Assembly (NCBI GenBank): GCA_000751835.1
Contig: CCMQ01000002.1
Coordinates: forward strand, 45,403-109,402
Length of the DNA: 64,000 nt
Origin: Necropsobacter rosorum
GTDB lineage: Bacteria > Pseudomonadota > Gammaproteobacteria > Enterobacterales > Pasteurellaceae
Direction: 5' to 3'
Part shown: one piece after another, positions 21,516-31,103 of the stretch
How positions within the stretch are numbered: the first letter of the stretch is position 1
Layout: every line of letters starts with the position of its first letter
The notes under the pieces: model-generated
What the model saw: the letters and a program-made list of their open reading frames with translations, nothing else
Databases searched by the model: none
Told to the model about the DNA's origin: nothing
Translations under genes and position numbers: made by a program

Positions 21516-22508
21516 ATGATGTCGTTTATGATCCAATTAAGCCGTTTACTGGCAAGATTTACCGCGCTGTTTATTATTCTGTTGGCGGCCATCACCTTTT
21601 ATCAGCCGGAATTATTCACTTGGGTAAAAGGCGATGCGCAAATTGTGGTGTTAAGCCTTATTATGCTGTCTATGGGTATGACCTTAGGCAAACAGGATTA
21701 CAAAATTCTGGCGCAGCGTCCGTTCGATATTTTTATCGGTACCGTCGCGCAATATACGGTGATGCCTTTTCTGGCGATTTTTATTGCCAACAGTTTTGAT
21801 CTTTCTCCCGCTCTGACCTTAGGGCTAGTGTTAGTCGGTTCCTGTCCGGGCGGCGTCGCCTCCAATATTATGACTTTTTTATGCAAGGGTGATGTGGCGT
21901 TTTCCGTCGGGATGACCACGGTTTCGACCATCTTAGCGCCGGTAATGACGCCGTTATTACTGAATTATTTGCTGGGCCAGCATGTGGAAATGAACGGCTG
22001 GGCAATGTTTACCTTTATGCTGCAGGTAACGGTGCTGCCGGTGGTGGTGGGTTCCGTTTTGAATATGACGCTGCACCGGAAAACATGGTTCCGGAATATC
22101 CGCGAGCTGATGCCTGGCGTTGCGGTGATTAATTTCGCCTTTATTGTCGGCGGTGTGGTAGCACTGTACGGCGATTATTTTCTGCAATCCGGGGTTATCA
22201 TTTTATTGTGCATCGCATTTCACAATCTTATCGGTTATGGACTGGGCTATTTAGCCGGTAAAGTTTTCGGCATGAGTCTGGCGAAAAAGAAAACCATTTC
22301 GATTGAAGTCGGCGTGCAAAATGCCGGTCTGGCCACCGGCTTAAGCATGAAATTTTTCCCGGCGGTTCCCGAATCCGCGGTGGTGTGTGCAGTGGCTTGT
22401 GTTTGGCATTCCGTTGCCGGCACGGTTTATGCCAACTTTTTATTATGGCTGGATAAATTCAGAAAGAAAACGGCGGAGTCTCCGGCTGCTGCCGAGTTAG
22501 CTAAATAG
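21516..22508 (+). CDS. BASS-family transporter (bile acid:Na+ symporter fold)
   Basis: This 330-residue protein has about ten membrane segments and belongs to the bile acid:sodium symporter (BASS/SBF) family. Family motifs are GSCPGGVASN in one helix and EVGVQNAGLATGL in another, the two crossing-helix regions that form the sodium and substrate sites. Bacterial members carry organic acids such as pantoate or pyruvate; the substrate here is unknown. A paralogue at 26991-27971 sits in the panDC operon. The ATG at 21516 (or 21519) follows an AGGGA ribosome-binding site. Confidence 0.85.
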   Translation: MMSFMIQLSRLLARFTALFIILLAAITFYQPELFTWVKGDAQIVVLSLIMLSMGMTLGKQDYKILAQRPFDIFIGTVAQYTVMPFLAIFIANSFDLSPALTLGLVLVGSCPGGVASNIMTFLCKGDVAFSVGMTTVSTILAPVMTPLLLNYLLGQHVEMNGWAMFTFMLQVTVLPVVVGSVLNMTLHRKTWFRNIRELMPGVAVINFAFIVGGVVALYGDYFLQSGVIILLCIAFHNLIGYGLGYLAGKVFGMSLAKKKTISIEVGVQNAGLATGLSMKFFPAVPESAVVCAVACVWHSVAGTVYANFLLWLDKFRKKTAESPAAAELAK

Positions 22509-22552
22509 CCCAAGCTACGGAAAATAATCGGTTTTTATCGGTAATGAAGCAT

Positions 22553-22598
22553 ATTTTGCCGCTGCAACGCGGCGATCGGGTTAAAAGAACGGCAAAAT
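22553..22598 (+). other. Alternative hairpins upstream of adk
   Basis: ATTTTGCCG (22553-22561) pairs perfectly with CGGCAAAAT (22590-22598). An inner pair GCCGC (22558-22562) with GCGGC (22569-22573) shares bases with the outer arm, so the two stems exclude each other. No T run follows. This may be the end of the upstream transporter transcript or an adk leader element. Confidence 0.4.
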
Positions 22599-22627
22599 CG
22601 TATTTCAGGCTTGAGTTTGTGACTTAA

Positions 22628-23320
<693 letters not shown>

Positions 23321-23341
23321 TTCACCGCACTTTTTATACTG

Positions 23342-23379
23342 ACACCGCAGAGCTTTCACTTTGCGGTGTTATTTTTTTA
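23342..23379 (+). terminator. Terminator after adk
   Basis: ACACCGCA (23342-23349) pairs with TGCGGTGT (23362-23369), followed by TATTTTTTT. The T tract touches the stop codon of the convergent ligase gene. A reverse uptake signal core lies just before the stem at 23324-23332. Confidence 0.75.
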
Positions 23380-24195
23380 CCCCTCTTTTTTTCGCCAGTA
23401 GGTGGCAAATTTCGGCAATCCGTTTTTAGTCAGGCCTCGATATTTGTAAGTAATGATCGCACCGATAGGCGGCGGATCAGCCCGTTCCTGTAGGCTGAAG
23501 CCTGATCCGATGCGGAATTCGCCACGTTGATTTTTACAGCTCAGCGCCCCCAGCATACCGGCGAATTGCCCCTTGCCTTGGTGATGCGCGGTCACTTCGC
23601 ATTCCTCGTCAAGTGCGGTCTTTAATTTCAGAATTTGGGTACTGCGCTTATTTTCATAGGGTGCCTGAGGATTACGCAGAACAATGCCTTCGCCCTTTAG
23701 TTCCTCAATTCGGCGCAGAAAATCCTGTACCTGTTGCGTATTTTGCACCGGAATCTGTTCGATAATCCGGATATAGGGCGTGGGATGACGGGCTAAATAG
23801 TCTTCTAATACCGCTAAACGCTGAAATAAATCTCCTTTTGCGTCGGGTACATCAAAGACATACAATTTCATCGTCTCCCAGCCCTTGTCTTTTTGCGAAC
23901 GTACGATAGACGAAATCCGCTCAAACTGATTCCGCTGCGTAAACAGCTCGCCGTCAATGGCGAAAGGCGGAAAATCTTTAATAAAATAACTCGGCGGAGT
24001 CAGTATTTTATTCTGCCGGGTAAACAGCCTGCGCCCGTCCCAATATCCCCTTACGCCGTCCAGCTTCTCGCTCATCACCCAACCCTGCACGTTCTGATTG
24101 GTATAAGTCCCCAGTAACATTAAATCAGGCGGTTCGGCCTTTAAGGGATAAGCGGTTAACAACGCGAAAAACACAGAGACAATAATGCGCAGCAT
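23377..24195 (-). CDS. Periplasmic ATP-dependent DNA ligase, LigE type
   Basis: This 272-residue protein is a minimal ATP-dependent DNA ligase preceded by a signal peptide (MLRIIVSVFFALLTAYPLKA, likely cleaved after residue 20). The nucleotidyltransferase motifs are all visible: KLDG with the adenylated Lys44, FAIDGEL, EGIVLRNP and the LKLKT region. A C-terminal OB-fold segment follows (FAGMLGALSC to FATYWRKK). The match is to the LigE class known from Haemophilus and Neisseria (H. influenzae HI1182). The housekeeping NAD-dependent ligase should be elsewhere. A periplasmic ligase in a USS-bearing, probably competent organism may act on incoming DNA (hypothesis). Confidence 0.9.
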   Translation of the reverse strand: MLRIIVSVFFALLTAYPLKAEPPDLMLLGTYTNQNVQGWVMSEKLDGVRGYWDGRRLFTRQNKILTPPSYFIKDFPPFAIDGELFTQRNQFERISSIVRSQKDKGWETMKLYVFDVPDAKGDLFQRLAVLEDYLARHPTPYIRIIEQIPVQNTQQVQDFLRRIEELKGEGIVLRNPQAPYENKRSTQILKLKTALDEECEVTAHHQGKGQFAGMLGALSCKNQRGEFRIGSGFSLQERADPPPIGAIITYKYRGLTKNGLPKFATYWRKKEG

Positions 24196-24363
24196 AATCT
24201 TTCCTTATTTCATACATGTTATGTTATAAGCTATAACCGGTGCGAAATAAGGTGAAGCAATTTTCCCTGTTTTTGCGATCCGGATCCAGAATTTGGAAAA
24301 ACGATAGGACGTTATGCCATCAATGAGTGTTCTGAAAAGTGCGGTCATTTTTTTTATTTTTAT

Positions 24364-24379
24364 GCGCAATCGTTTGCTT
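24364..24379. promoter_or_regulatory. Candidate PurR operator upstream of codB
   Basis: GCGCAATCGTTTGCTT matches the palindromic PurR consensus ACGCAAACGTTTGCGT at 13 of 16 positions, with the central CG intact. It overlaps the -35 region of the likely codB promoter. E. coli codBA is repressed by PurR, so regulation by purine supply is a reasonable inference. Confidence 0.6.
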
Positions 24380-24401
24380 TCTGCCTCTGGATTATTATAA
24401 T
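24373..24401 (+). promoter_or_regulatory. Candidate codBA promoter
   Basis: A perfect -10, TATAAT (24396-24401), lies 17 bases after a weak -35, TTTGCT (24373-24378). The -35 is inside the putative PurR operator, consistent with repression by blocking polymerase. The codB ribosome-binding site AAGGAA is at 24425-24430. Confidence 0.55.
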
Positions 24402-24434
24402 GCAGCGATTTTTTTGTTTTTTTAAGGAATAATA

Positions 24435-25652
24435 ATGAGCTTAGATAATTTTAGTCTGAAACCGGTTCCTCAGGAACAGCGTAAAGGCATTGTCGCGTTG
24501 ACTTTCGTAATGCTGGGATTAACGTTTTTTTCCGCCAGCATGTGGACGGGAGGAACTTTGGGATCGTCCCTAACCTATAATGATTTTTGGACAGCGGTAA
24601 TTATCGGTAATCTGATGTTAGGGATTTATACTTCCTGTTTGGGATATATCGGTGCTAAGACCGGGCTTACGACGCATATTCTGGCACGCTATTCTTTCGG
24701 AGTGAAAGGTTCTTGGTTGCCATCATTACTATTAGGCGGTACACAGGTGGGATGGTTTGGCGTCGGTGTGGCTATGTTCGCCATTCCGGTCAATAAAGTA
24801 ACGGGCATTGATGTCAACTGGCTAATTTTAGGTTCGGGCGCATTGATGACCGTTACAGTATTTTTTGGTATTTCCGCTCTGGCAGCACTTTCTGCTGTAG
24901 CAGTTCCGTCCATTGCTCTGTTAGGATCTTATTCTGTCTATTTGGCCGTGACGGAAGTCGGTGGATTGGACGTACTGCGTAATCTGATTCCTGAACAGCA
25001 GATTTCCTTGTCTATGGCAATTACATTAGTTGTTGGATCGTTTATCAGTGCCGGTTCGTTAACTGCGGATTTTGTGCGTTTCGGGCGTGTGGCGAAGCAA
25101 GCGATAGTTATCAGTATGATTGCTTTCTTTCTGGGGAATACATTGATGTTTTTGTTCGGTGCAGCCGGTGCAGCGGTAAAAGGTTTATCGGATATTTCTG
25201 ATGTGATGATGGCGCAAGGGTTAATTTTACCGGCAATTTTGGTATTAGGTTTAAATATTTGGACGACCAACGATAACGCCTTATATGCCTCCGGTTTAGG
25301 CTTTGCCAATATTACCGGGTTGAGCAGCCGAATTTGGTCGGTGGCGAACGGTATTATTGGAACATTATGTGCACTATGGCTGTACAATCATTTTGTTGAC
25401 TGGTTGACTTTTCTGTCTTCTGCGATCCCGCCGGTGGGCGGGGTAATCATTGCGGATTATTTATTACGCCGCAACGCTTATGCAAATTTTGAGCAGGCGA
25501 AGTTCGTTACGATTAATTGGGCGGCGTTACTTGCTGTTGCGATTGGTATCGTTTGTGGTAAATTCTTGCCGGGCATTATTCCGTTTAATGCTGTGCTTGG
25601 CGGCGCATTATCTTATGTCGTACTGAATCCGTTAATTGGTAAATTGAAGTAA
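24435..25652 (+). CDS. codB: Cytosine permease
   Basis: CodB is the NCS1-family symporter that imports cytosine for deamination by CodA. The 405-residue protein has 12 membrane segments and very close similarity to E. coli CodB, including FFSASMWTGGTLG, SYGVKGSWLP-like FGVKGSWLPSLLLGGTQVGW, and LNIWTTNDNALYASGLGFAN. It is followed by codA after 9 bp. The coding sequence is richer in A and T at third positions than the surrounding cys or dcw genes. The stretch 24346-28882 contains no uptake signal core, which may point to more recent acquisition. Confidence 0.97.
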   Translation: MSLDNFSLKPVPQEQRKGIVALTFVMLGLTFFSASMWTGGTLGSSLTYNDFWTAVIIGNLMLGIYTSCLGYIGAKTGLTTHILARYSFGVKGSWLPSLLLGGTQVGWFGVGVAMFAIPVNKVTGIDVNWLILGSGALMTVTVFFGISALAALSAVAVPSIALLGSYSVYLAVTEVGGLDVLRNLIPEQQISLSMAITLVVGSFISAGSLTADFVRFGRVAKQAIVISMIAFFLGNTLMFLFGAAGAAVKGLSDISDVMMAQGLILPAILVLGLNIWTTNDNALYASGLGFANITGLSSRIWSVANGIIGTLCALWLYNHFVDWLTFLSSAIPPVGGVIIADYLLRRNAYANFEQAKFVTINWAALLAVAIGIVCGKFLPGIIPFNAVLGGALSYVVLNPLIGKLK

Positions 25653-25661
25653 GGTGCATTT

Positions 25662-26924
25662 ATGTTAATCAATAATATTCGTTTGCCGAACCGAGAAGGG
25701 CTCTGGCAAATTTTAATCAAAGACGGCAAATTTGCTGCAATTGATAAGTATCAGCCTCAATCGTTATTTTCCGGTGAATGTATTGACGGGCAGGGAGGAA
25801 TGGCCTATCCGCCTTTTGTTGAACCCCATATTCATTTGGATGCGACACAAACTGCAGGACAGCCGAATTGGAATCAGTCAGGGACGTTATTTGAAGGTAT
25901 TGAACGTTGGGCGGAACGCAAATCAATGTTGAGTCATGAAGATGTGAAAGCGCGTGCCTGGAAGACGTTAAAATGGCAGATAGCCAACGGTATTCAATAT
26001 GTACGCACGCATGTGGACGTTTCTGATCCGAATTTAACCGCACTGAAAGCGATGTTGGAAGTTAAAAAGGAAGTCGCGCCTTGGGTGGAATTACAACTCG
26101 TTGCTTTTCCACAAGAAGGTATTTTATCTTATCCGAATGGCGAACGGTTATTAGAACAAGCGATCGCGATGGGTGCGGATGTAGTCGGTGGTATCCCGCA
26201 TTTTGAATTTACTCGGGAATATGGCGTACAATCTCTGCATATTGCTTTTGATATTGCCCGTAAATATGATAAGAAACTTGATATTCATTGTGATGAAATT
26301 GATGATGAGCAGTCCCGTTTTGTGGAAACTGTCGCTGCATTGGCATTGAAATATAAAATGGGAGATAAAGTGACTGCCAGTCATACGACGGCAATGCATT
26401 CTTATAACGGCGCTTATGCCTCTCGTTTATTTCGGTTGCTGAAAATGTCCGGCATTCATTTTGTAGCGAATCCTTTGGTGAATATTCATTTACAAGGGCG
26501 TTTCGATACCTATCCTAAACGGCGTGGTATTACACGAGTGAAAGAAATGCTGAATAATCAGATTAATGTATGTTTCGGTCATGATGATGTGTTTGATCCC
26601 TGGTACCCATTGGGAACTGCGAATATGCTACAGGTGCTGCATATGGGATTGCATGTTTGTCAGTTAATGGGATATGGACAGATTAACGATGGTTTAAAGT
26701 TAGTCACTGAAAACGGTGCTAAAGCCTTAGGACTAACGGATTATGGTATTGTTGAAGGAAACAGCGCCAATTTGATTATTTTGGCCGCGGAGAGCGGGTT
26801 TGATGCAGTAAGACGCCAGGCGGCAACACGCTATTCCATCCGTCAGGGTAAAATCATTGCACAAACCGAACCGGCGACAACTCACATTTATCTGAATGAA
26901 ATGGAAATGGTCAGTTATCGTTAG
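25662..26924 (+). CDS. codA: Cytosine deaminase
   Basis: CodA converts cytosine to uracil and ammonia in the cytoplasm, giving a pyrimidine salvage and nitrogen source. The 420-residue amidohydrolase has the metal-binding EPHIHLD (His56 and His58), the metal-ligand region [26 protein letters not shown] and the catalytic Asp in [11 protein letters not shown]. It lines up with E. coli CodA along the full length. It forms an operon with codB and ends at a hairpin at 26961-26993. It shares the AT-leaning codon use and USS absence noted for codB. Confidence 0.97.
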   Translation: MLINNIRLPNREGLWQILIKDGKFAAIDKYQPQSLFSGECIDGQGGMAYPPFVEPHIHLDATQTAGQPNWNQSGTLFEGIERWAERKSMLSHEDVKARAWKTLKWQIANGIQYVRTHVDVSDPNLTALKAMLEVKKEVAPWVELQLVAFPQEGILSYPNGERLLEQAIAMGADVVGGIPHFEFTREYGVQSLHIAFDIARKYDKKLDIHCDEIDDEQSRFVETVAALALKYKMGDKVTASHTTAMHSYNGAYASRLFRLLKMSGIHFVANPLVNIHLQGRFDTYPKRRGITRVKEMLNNQINVCFGHDDVFDPWYPLGTANMLQVLHMGLHVCQLMGYGQINDGLKLVTENGAKALGLTDYGIVEGNSANLIILAAESGFDAVRRQAATRYSIRQGKIIAQTEPATTHIYLNEMEMVSYR

Positions 26925-26960
26925 ACTGTTTTATACTGGAAAGCAGTGACAGGATATCAT

Positions 26961-26993
26961 TTATGCCCTCCGTTTTGGAGGGCATAAGTTTTA
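26961..26993. terminator. Terminator between codA and the pan operon
   Basis: TTATGCCCTCC (26961-26971) pairs perfectly with GGAGGGCATAA (26977-26987) around a 5-base loop, followed by GTTTTA. The convergent pan operon ends here as well, so it may work in both directions, though the T runs are short. Confidence 0.7.
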
Positions 26994-27971
26994 ATCGGCA
27001 GCAGCTTGTTTGTAATGCGATGTAATATTTTCCGGCGCTTCCACCATATAATAACGGCGGATGCCGGCGAAAACTGCGCCGGACATATTGTGCCAGACGC
27101 TGAAAACGGCGCCGGGCAGGGTGGCTAGCGGGTTGGCGGCGAAGTTAATGGCGGCCAAAGCCACGGCTAATCCGCTGTTTTGCATACCGACTTCTATTGC
27201 CAGCGAAGTGGTTTTGGCGTAATTCAAACCTAACCATTTTCCGACCACAAGCCCCAGGCCGAGGCCGACGAGATTATGCAAACAGACCACCGCTAAGGTC
27301 AGTAATCCGCTGCTGATCAGTTTATCGCGGTTAACGGCGATGATGGCGGCGATAATCATCACGATGGCGATCATTGAAATTAACGGGCTGACCGGGCGAA
27401 TCCGTTCCACTTGATGACGGAACAGATATTGCACGGCGATCCCCAATAAAACCGGCAGCAGTACGATTTTGGTGACGGATATCATCATCGCCGAAATATC
27501 CACTTCGATCCAGGTGCCCATTAAGCCGTAAATCAGCAGCGGGGTGACAAAGGGGGCGAGTAAGGTGGATACGGTGGTCATGCCGACGGATAAGGCGACA
27601 TCGCCTTTCGCGATATAAGCAATCACATTACTGGCGGTGCCGCCCGGGCAGCAGCCCACCAGAATCACCCCGACGGCAATATCCGGCGGCAGCCGGAACA
27701 GAGAACAGATTGCCCAGGCGGCGAACGGCATAATCGTATATTGTGCCAGCGTGCCGAGCAGAATGTCTTTGGGACGGGCAAGCACCACGGCAAAATCCTG
27801 CGGACGGATATTCAGTCCCATACCGAACATCGCCACGCCGAGAAAAATCGCTGTGTATTGCACGCCCCAGGCAAAATAATCCGGCAGCATAAAGGCGACG
27901 GCGGATAAGGCTAAAATGATCAGCGTAATGTATTTGGATAATAACTCATTGATAAATTGTAAATATTTCAT
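26991..27971 (-). CDS. panS: BASS-family transporter in pan operon, likely (keto)pantoate carrier
   Basis: This 326-residue membrane protein belongs to the BASS/SBF family, with about ten segments and the motifs GCCPGGTASN and EVGMQNSGLAVAL. Its start is 6 bp from the panC stop, so it is in the panD-panC transcript. A BASS protein named PanS has been described in Salmonella as a ketopantoate/pantoate transporter; the operon position here supports the same substrate. No panB or panE is in the window. I assign the symbol from family plus context, not from a diagnostic residue. It is a paralogue of the transporter at 21516-22508. Confidence 0.7.
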   Translation of the reverse strand: MKYLQFINELLSKYITLIILALSAVAFMLPDYFAWGVQYTAIFLGVAMFGMGLNIRPQDFAVVLARPKDILLGTLAQYTIMPFAAWAICSLFRLPPDIAVGVILVGCCPGGTASNVIAYIAKGDVALSVGMTTVSTLLAPFVTPLLIYGLMGTWIEVDISAMMISVTKIVLLPVLLGIAVQYLFRHQVERIRPVSPLISMIAIVMIIAAIIAVNRDKLISSGLLTLAVVCLHNLVGLGLGLVVGKWLGLNYAKTTSLAIEVGMQNSGLAVALAAINFAANPLATLPGAVFSVWHNMSGAVFAGIRRYYMVEAPENITSHYKQAAAD

Positions 27972-27977
27972 TATGTT

Positions 27978-28838
27978 TTATCCTTTTTGTGCCGGGCGAT
28001 AGGTGAAATTATCAATTAACCGAGTCTTGCCGATATAAACCGCCATTGCGATCAGCACCGGTTTGTCAAAGCTGTCCACCGGCTGCATGGTGTCGGCATC
28101 CACGGCGGAAACATAGTCGATTTTGGCCCGCACTTCGCTGTCCAGTATCCGTTTCATCACCGCCAGCACTTCGGCGCAGTCAACCTTTCCCGCCGCCTGC
28201 TCCAGCACATGCCGGGCGCTTTCAATGGCGCGGTATAACACCGTCGCCGCTTGCCGCTCGGCAGCGGATAAATAGGTATTGCGCGAAGATTTTGCCAAGC
28301 CGTCGGCTTCGCGTACAATCGGCACGCCGCAAATTGCAACGGGGATGTTTAAATCGTTGACCATCTTGCGGATAATCGCCAGTTGCTGCGCGTCTTTTTC
28401 GCCGAAATAGGCGCGATCGGGCGTGACGATATTAAACAGTTTGGTGACCACCGTGCAAACGCCTTTAAAATGAATCGGTCTGGTTTGTCCGCACAAGGTT
28501 TGTGATAACTCCGTGATATCCACATAGGCTTTGGGCCGGCAATACATTTCCTCTGCGCTCGGATGAAAAATCAGATCAACCCCTTGTTCGCGGCATAATG
28601 CCGTATCCCGTTCCAGATCGCGCGGATAGGCGGCCAAATCTTCCGTCGGCCCGAATTGGGTCGGATTGACAAAAACGGATACCACCACTTTGTCGTTATG
28701 GTCGCGCGCCTGCCGAATCAAGGCGGCGTGTCCTTCATGCAAAAAGCCCATGGTCGGTACAAAACCGATGCTTAACCCCGCCTGTTGCCAGACTTTCACT
28801 TGGGCGCGTACTTCCTGTATCGTGTGTGCTATGTTCAT
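27978..28838 (-). CDS. panC: Pantothenate synthetase
   Basis: PanC condenses pantoate with beta-alanine, using ATP, to make pantothenate. The 286-residue protein has the class I-type HIGH-like motif in GFLHEGHAALI (near residue 30), FVNPTQFGPTEDLAAYPR, YFGEKDAQQL and the KMSKS-like loop IVREADGLAKSSRNTYLS. The length is normal. It sits between panD (53 bp upstream, with an uptake signal core at 28883-28891 in the gap) and the BASS transporter. Both inputs are thus covered locally: beta-alanine by PanD and pantoate perhaps by import. Confidence 0.97.
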   Translation of the reverse strand: MNIAHTIQEVRAQVKVWQQAGLSIGFVPTMGFLHEGHAALIRQARDHNDKVVVSVFVNPTQFGPTEDLAAYPRDLERDTALCREQGVDLIFHPSAEEMYCRPKAYVDITELSQTLCGQTRPIHFKGVCTVVTKLFNIVTPDRAYFGEKDAQQLAIIRKMVNDLNIPVAICGVPIVREADGLAKSSRNTYLSAAERQAATVLYRAIESARHVLEQAAGKVDCAEVLAVMKRILDSEVRAKIDYVSAVDADTMQPVDSFDKPVLIAMAVYIGKTRLIDNFTYRPAQKG

Positions 28839-28891
28839 GTTGCTCTCTTTATTGGCTGATTAATGATTTGCTCTGTAAAATCACCGCACTT

Positions 28892-29296
28892 TTATGCGGT
28901 TTGCTCATGGGGTGCGGCAAGTAAGCCGTGTTTTTCATAATTGCTGATCTGACTGATTTGATTGTTGTCATCGACAAATACCACCCGCGGCCGATGGGCG
29001 TTCAGCTCTGCGGCGTCGTACTGGGCATAACTCATGATAATGATTTTATCGCCGCAACTGACACAGCGCGCCGCCGCACCGTTCAGGCAAATTACGCCGC
29101 TGCCCGGCTCTCCGGCGATGGTATAGGTTTCAAAACGCTGGCCGTTATCCACATCGGCGATATACACTTTTTCGTATTCCAAGATGCCGGCGGCCGCCAG
29201 TAATTGCGCATCCACGGTAATGCTGCCGACATAATTCAGTTCGGCTTGGGTGACCGTCGCGCGATGAATTTTTCCTTTTAACATGGTGATCATCAT
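28892..29296 (-). CDS. panD: Aspartate 1-decarboxylase proenzyme
   Basis: PanD decarboxylates aspartate to beta-alanine and is a pyruvoyl enzyme made by self-cleavage. The 134-residue product keeps the cleavage site Gly24-Ser25 (in [10 protein letters not shown]), exactly where it lies in E. coli PanD when the first Met is used. The block [19 protein letters not shown] is conserved in the family. It heads the panD-panC-panS operon on the minus strand. A divergent MetE-like gene starts 231 bp away. Confidence 0.95.
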   Translation of the reverse strand: MMITMLKGKIHRATVTQAELNYVGSITVDAQLLAAAGILEYEKVYIADVDNGQRFETYTIAGEPGSGVICLNGAAARCVSCGDKIIIMSYAQYDAAELNAHRPRVVFVDDNNQISQISNYEKHGLLAAPHEQTA

Positions 29297-29527
29297 GTCG
29301 AAATTCCTTTTTTCTGTTAATTAAATGTAATATGTTGTATTTGCCATTGCGGCCGAAGGAGTGTAGCACAAATAAAATGCGCTTCGCCACCCTGTCGCGA
29401 CGCCGGGCGGACGGGGGAAGCGGTGCGTTAAAAATCGGCAAAGGACATGTCGCCGCACTGTCTTTATGCGAAAACTCTGCTAAAATGAACCGCACTTTTT
29501 TATCAAAACACACAACAGGAAAGTAAA

Positions 29528-30676
29528 ATGAGCAAATTATTCCCTAACGCACATCAACGCAGCAAAGCCCCGTACCGTTTCGATATCGTGGGCAGTTTTT
29601 TACGTCCGCAGGCGCTGAAACAGGCGCGTCAGCAATGCAGCTGTGGCGATATTTCCTGCGCGGATTTAAGCGCGCTGGAAGATCAGGAAATTGAAAAACT
29701 GGTTGCCCGTCAAAAAGCGGTCGGGCTGCACGCGGTGACCGACGGCGAGTTTCGCCGCACTTTCTGGCATCTGGATTTCTTAGCCGCGCTGGACGGTGTG
29801 CAGGAAGTGGAAGCGGAGAAATTTTCCGTGCAGTTCAAACATCACAGCGTACGTCCGAAAACCTTAAAAATCGTGGATAAAATCGGCTTTTCGGATAATC
29901 ATCCGTTTTTGCAGCATTACCGTTCGTTGCAGGCGATTGCCGGCGATTATCCGGTAAAATTTACCGTGCCGTCGCCGTCAATGCTGCATTTAATCTGTAC
30001 CGTGCGCGAAACCGATTATCAGCCGATCGCCCGTTATGCGGGCAATAATCAATTATTGCTGGACGATATTGCCGATGCGTATAAAAGTGCGGTGCAAAAA
30101 TTTTATGCCTTAGGCTGTCGCAATCTGCAACTGGACGATACCAGCTGGGGAGAATTATGTTCGCAAGAAAAACGGGCGGCTTATGCGGCGCGCGGGTTTG
30201 ATTTGGCGCAATTGGCGAAAGATTATGTGTATATGGTTAATCGCGCCATTGCCGATCGCCCGGCGGATATGACCGTCACCATGCACATCTGCCGCGGTAA
30301 TTTCCGCTCCACTTGGTTCTCCTCCGGCGGTTATGAACCGGTGGCGCAGGAATTGTTCGGCAACTGTAAGGTGGACGGCTTTTTCCTCGAATACGACAGC
30401 GATCGCGCCGGCGATTTTAAACCGCTGCGTTTCATTCGCGATCAGCAAGTGGTGCTGGGATTGGTGACTTCGAAAGACGGCGAACTGGAAGACAAAGACA
30501 GCATCATTGAACGTATTCGCGAAGCCGCGCAATATGTGGATATCAATCAGCTGTGTTTAAGCCCGCAGTGCGGTTTCGCCTCGACGGAAGAAGGCAATAT
30601 TCTGACCGAAGAACAGCAGTGGAACAAACTGAATTTCATTCGCGAAATCGCAGAAGAGGTGTGGGGACGGGGATAA
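29528..30676 (+). CDS. MetE-like cobalamin-independent methyltransferase (C-terminal domain only)
   Basis: This 382-residue protein resembles the catalytic C-terminal domain of cobalamin-independent methionine synthase (MetE) and the stand-alone YxjG/YxjH group. Zinc ligands are seen as His and Cys in MHICRGNF, a Glu in FFLEYDSD and a Cys in LSPQCGF. It lacks the N-terminal half of full MetE (about 750 residues). Such short proteins may use a methyl donor other than the polyglutamyl folate; the substrate is not known. A reverse uptake signal core lies at 29489-29497 upstream and a forward one at 30085-30093 inside. Confidence 0.8.
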   Translation: MSKLFPNAHQRSKAPYRFDIVGSFLRPQALKQARQQCSCGDISCADLSALEDQEIEKLVARQKAVGLHAVTDGEFRRTFWHLDFLAALDGVQEVEAEKFSVQFKHHSVRPKTLKIVDKIGFSDNHPFLQHYRSLQAIAGDYPVKFTVPSPSMLHLICTVRETDYQPIARYAGNNQLLLDDIADAYKSAVQKFYALGCRNLQLDDTSWGELCSQEKRAAYAARGFDLAQLAKDYVYMVNRAIADRPADMTVTMHICRGNFRSTWFSSGGYEPVAQELFGNCKVDGFFLEYDSDRAGDFKPLRFIRDQQVVLGLVTSKDGELEDKDSIIERIREAAQYVDINQLCLSPQCGFASTEEGNILTEEQQWNKLNFIREIAEEVWGRG

Positions 30677-30694
30677 ACCGAAACCGACTGATGG

Positions 30695-30718
30695 GGCGGA
30701 CGGGTGTCCGCCTTTTTT
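30695..30718 (+). terminator. Terminator after the MetE-like gene
   Basis: GGCGGAC (30695-30701) and GTCCGCC (30706-30712) form a 7-bp stem with a 4-base loop, followed by six T residues. Confidence 0.85.
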
Positions 30719-30859
30719 ATGCCCGAATAAAAACTCCCGCAAAAAGCACCGCACTTTTCCAACCCGACCGCACGGATTGGTTATTCTTTTTGGTTATGGT
30801 CGCCCGTCCGTTTAGCGGCCGGTTATTTCACTTTGTTATATAAAATGCTTTTTTGTTAT

Positions 30860-31103
30860 TTTTCCTCCCTGTGGATTTGATTTATAACTTACACCACTTG
30901 AGACAAGCGCATTGCGCCTGTGGTGGAGTGAGATTGCACGGGGAAGAAGTTAAAACATTGCATCGTGTTTCATTGTTTTTCCGTGTGGCGGCGTGATGAC
31001 CTTAAACCGGTTGTTCGACTCGGCTCTCTCCATCCGTAACGCTTCATTTTTCAATTGATTTCATTATCTGCGTTCGGCATAACGCATTGCCGAGCCGTTT
31101 TTT
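30860..31103 (+). promoter_or_regulatory. Structured leader and possible attenuator of the cys operon
   Basis: The 460 bp between the MetE-like gene and cysG hold no credible ORF. A possible -10, TATAAC (30883-30888), with a poor -35 would start RNA near 30894. A hairpin with outer stem CACCAC/GTGGTG (30892-30897, 30920-30925) and inner stem GCGC/GCGC follows. At 31072-31103 there is an intrinsic terminator: GTTCGGCA pairs with TGCCGAGC (one wobble), then a six-T run, only 33 bp before the cysG ATG. CTCGGC at 31019-31024 can instead pair with GCCGAG (31089-31094) in the terminator's 3' arm, the layout of an antiterminator. A small-RNA gene ending at this terminator is the main alternative. 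Confidence 0.45.

Noticed and set aside
28839..28891. Possible separate promoter between panD and panC
   Set aside because: The 53-bp gap is mainly an uptake signal; no promoter pair was visible.
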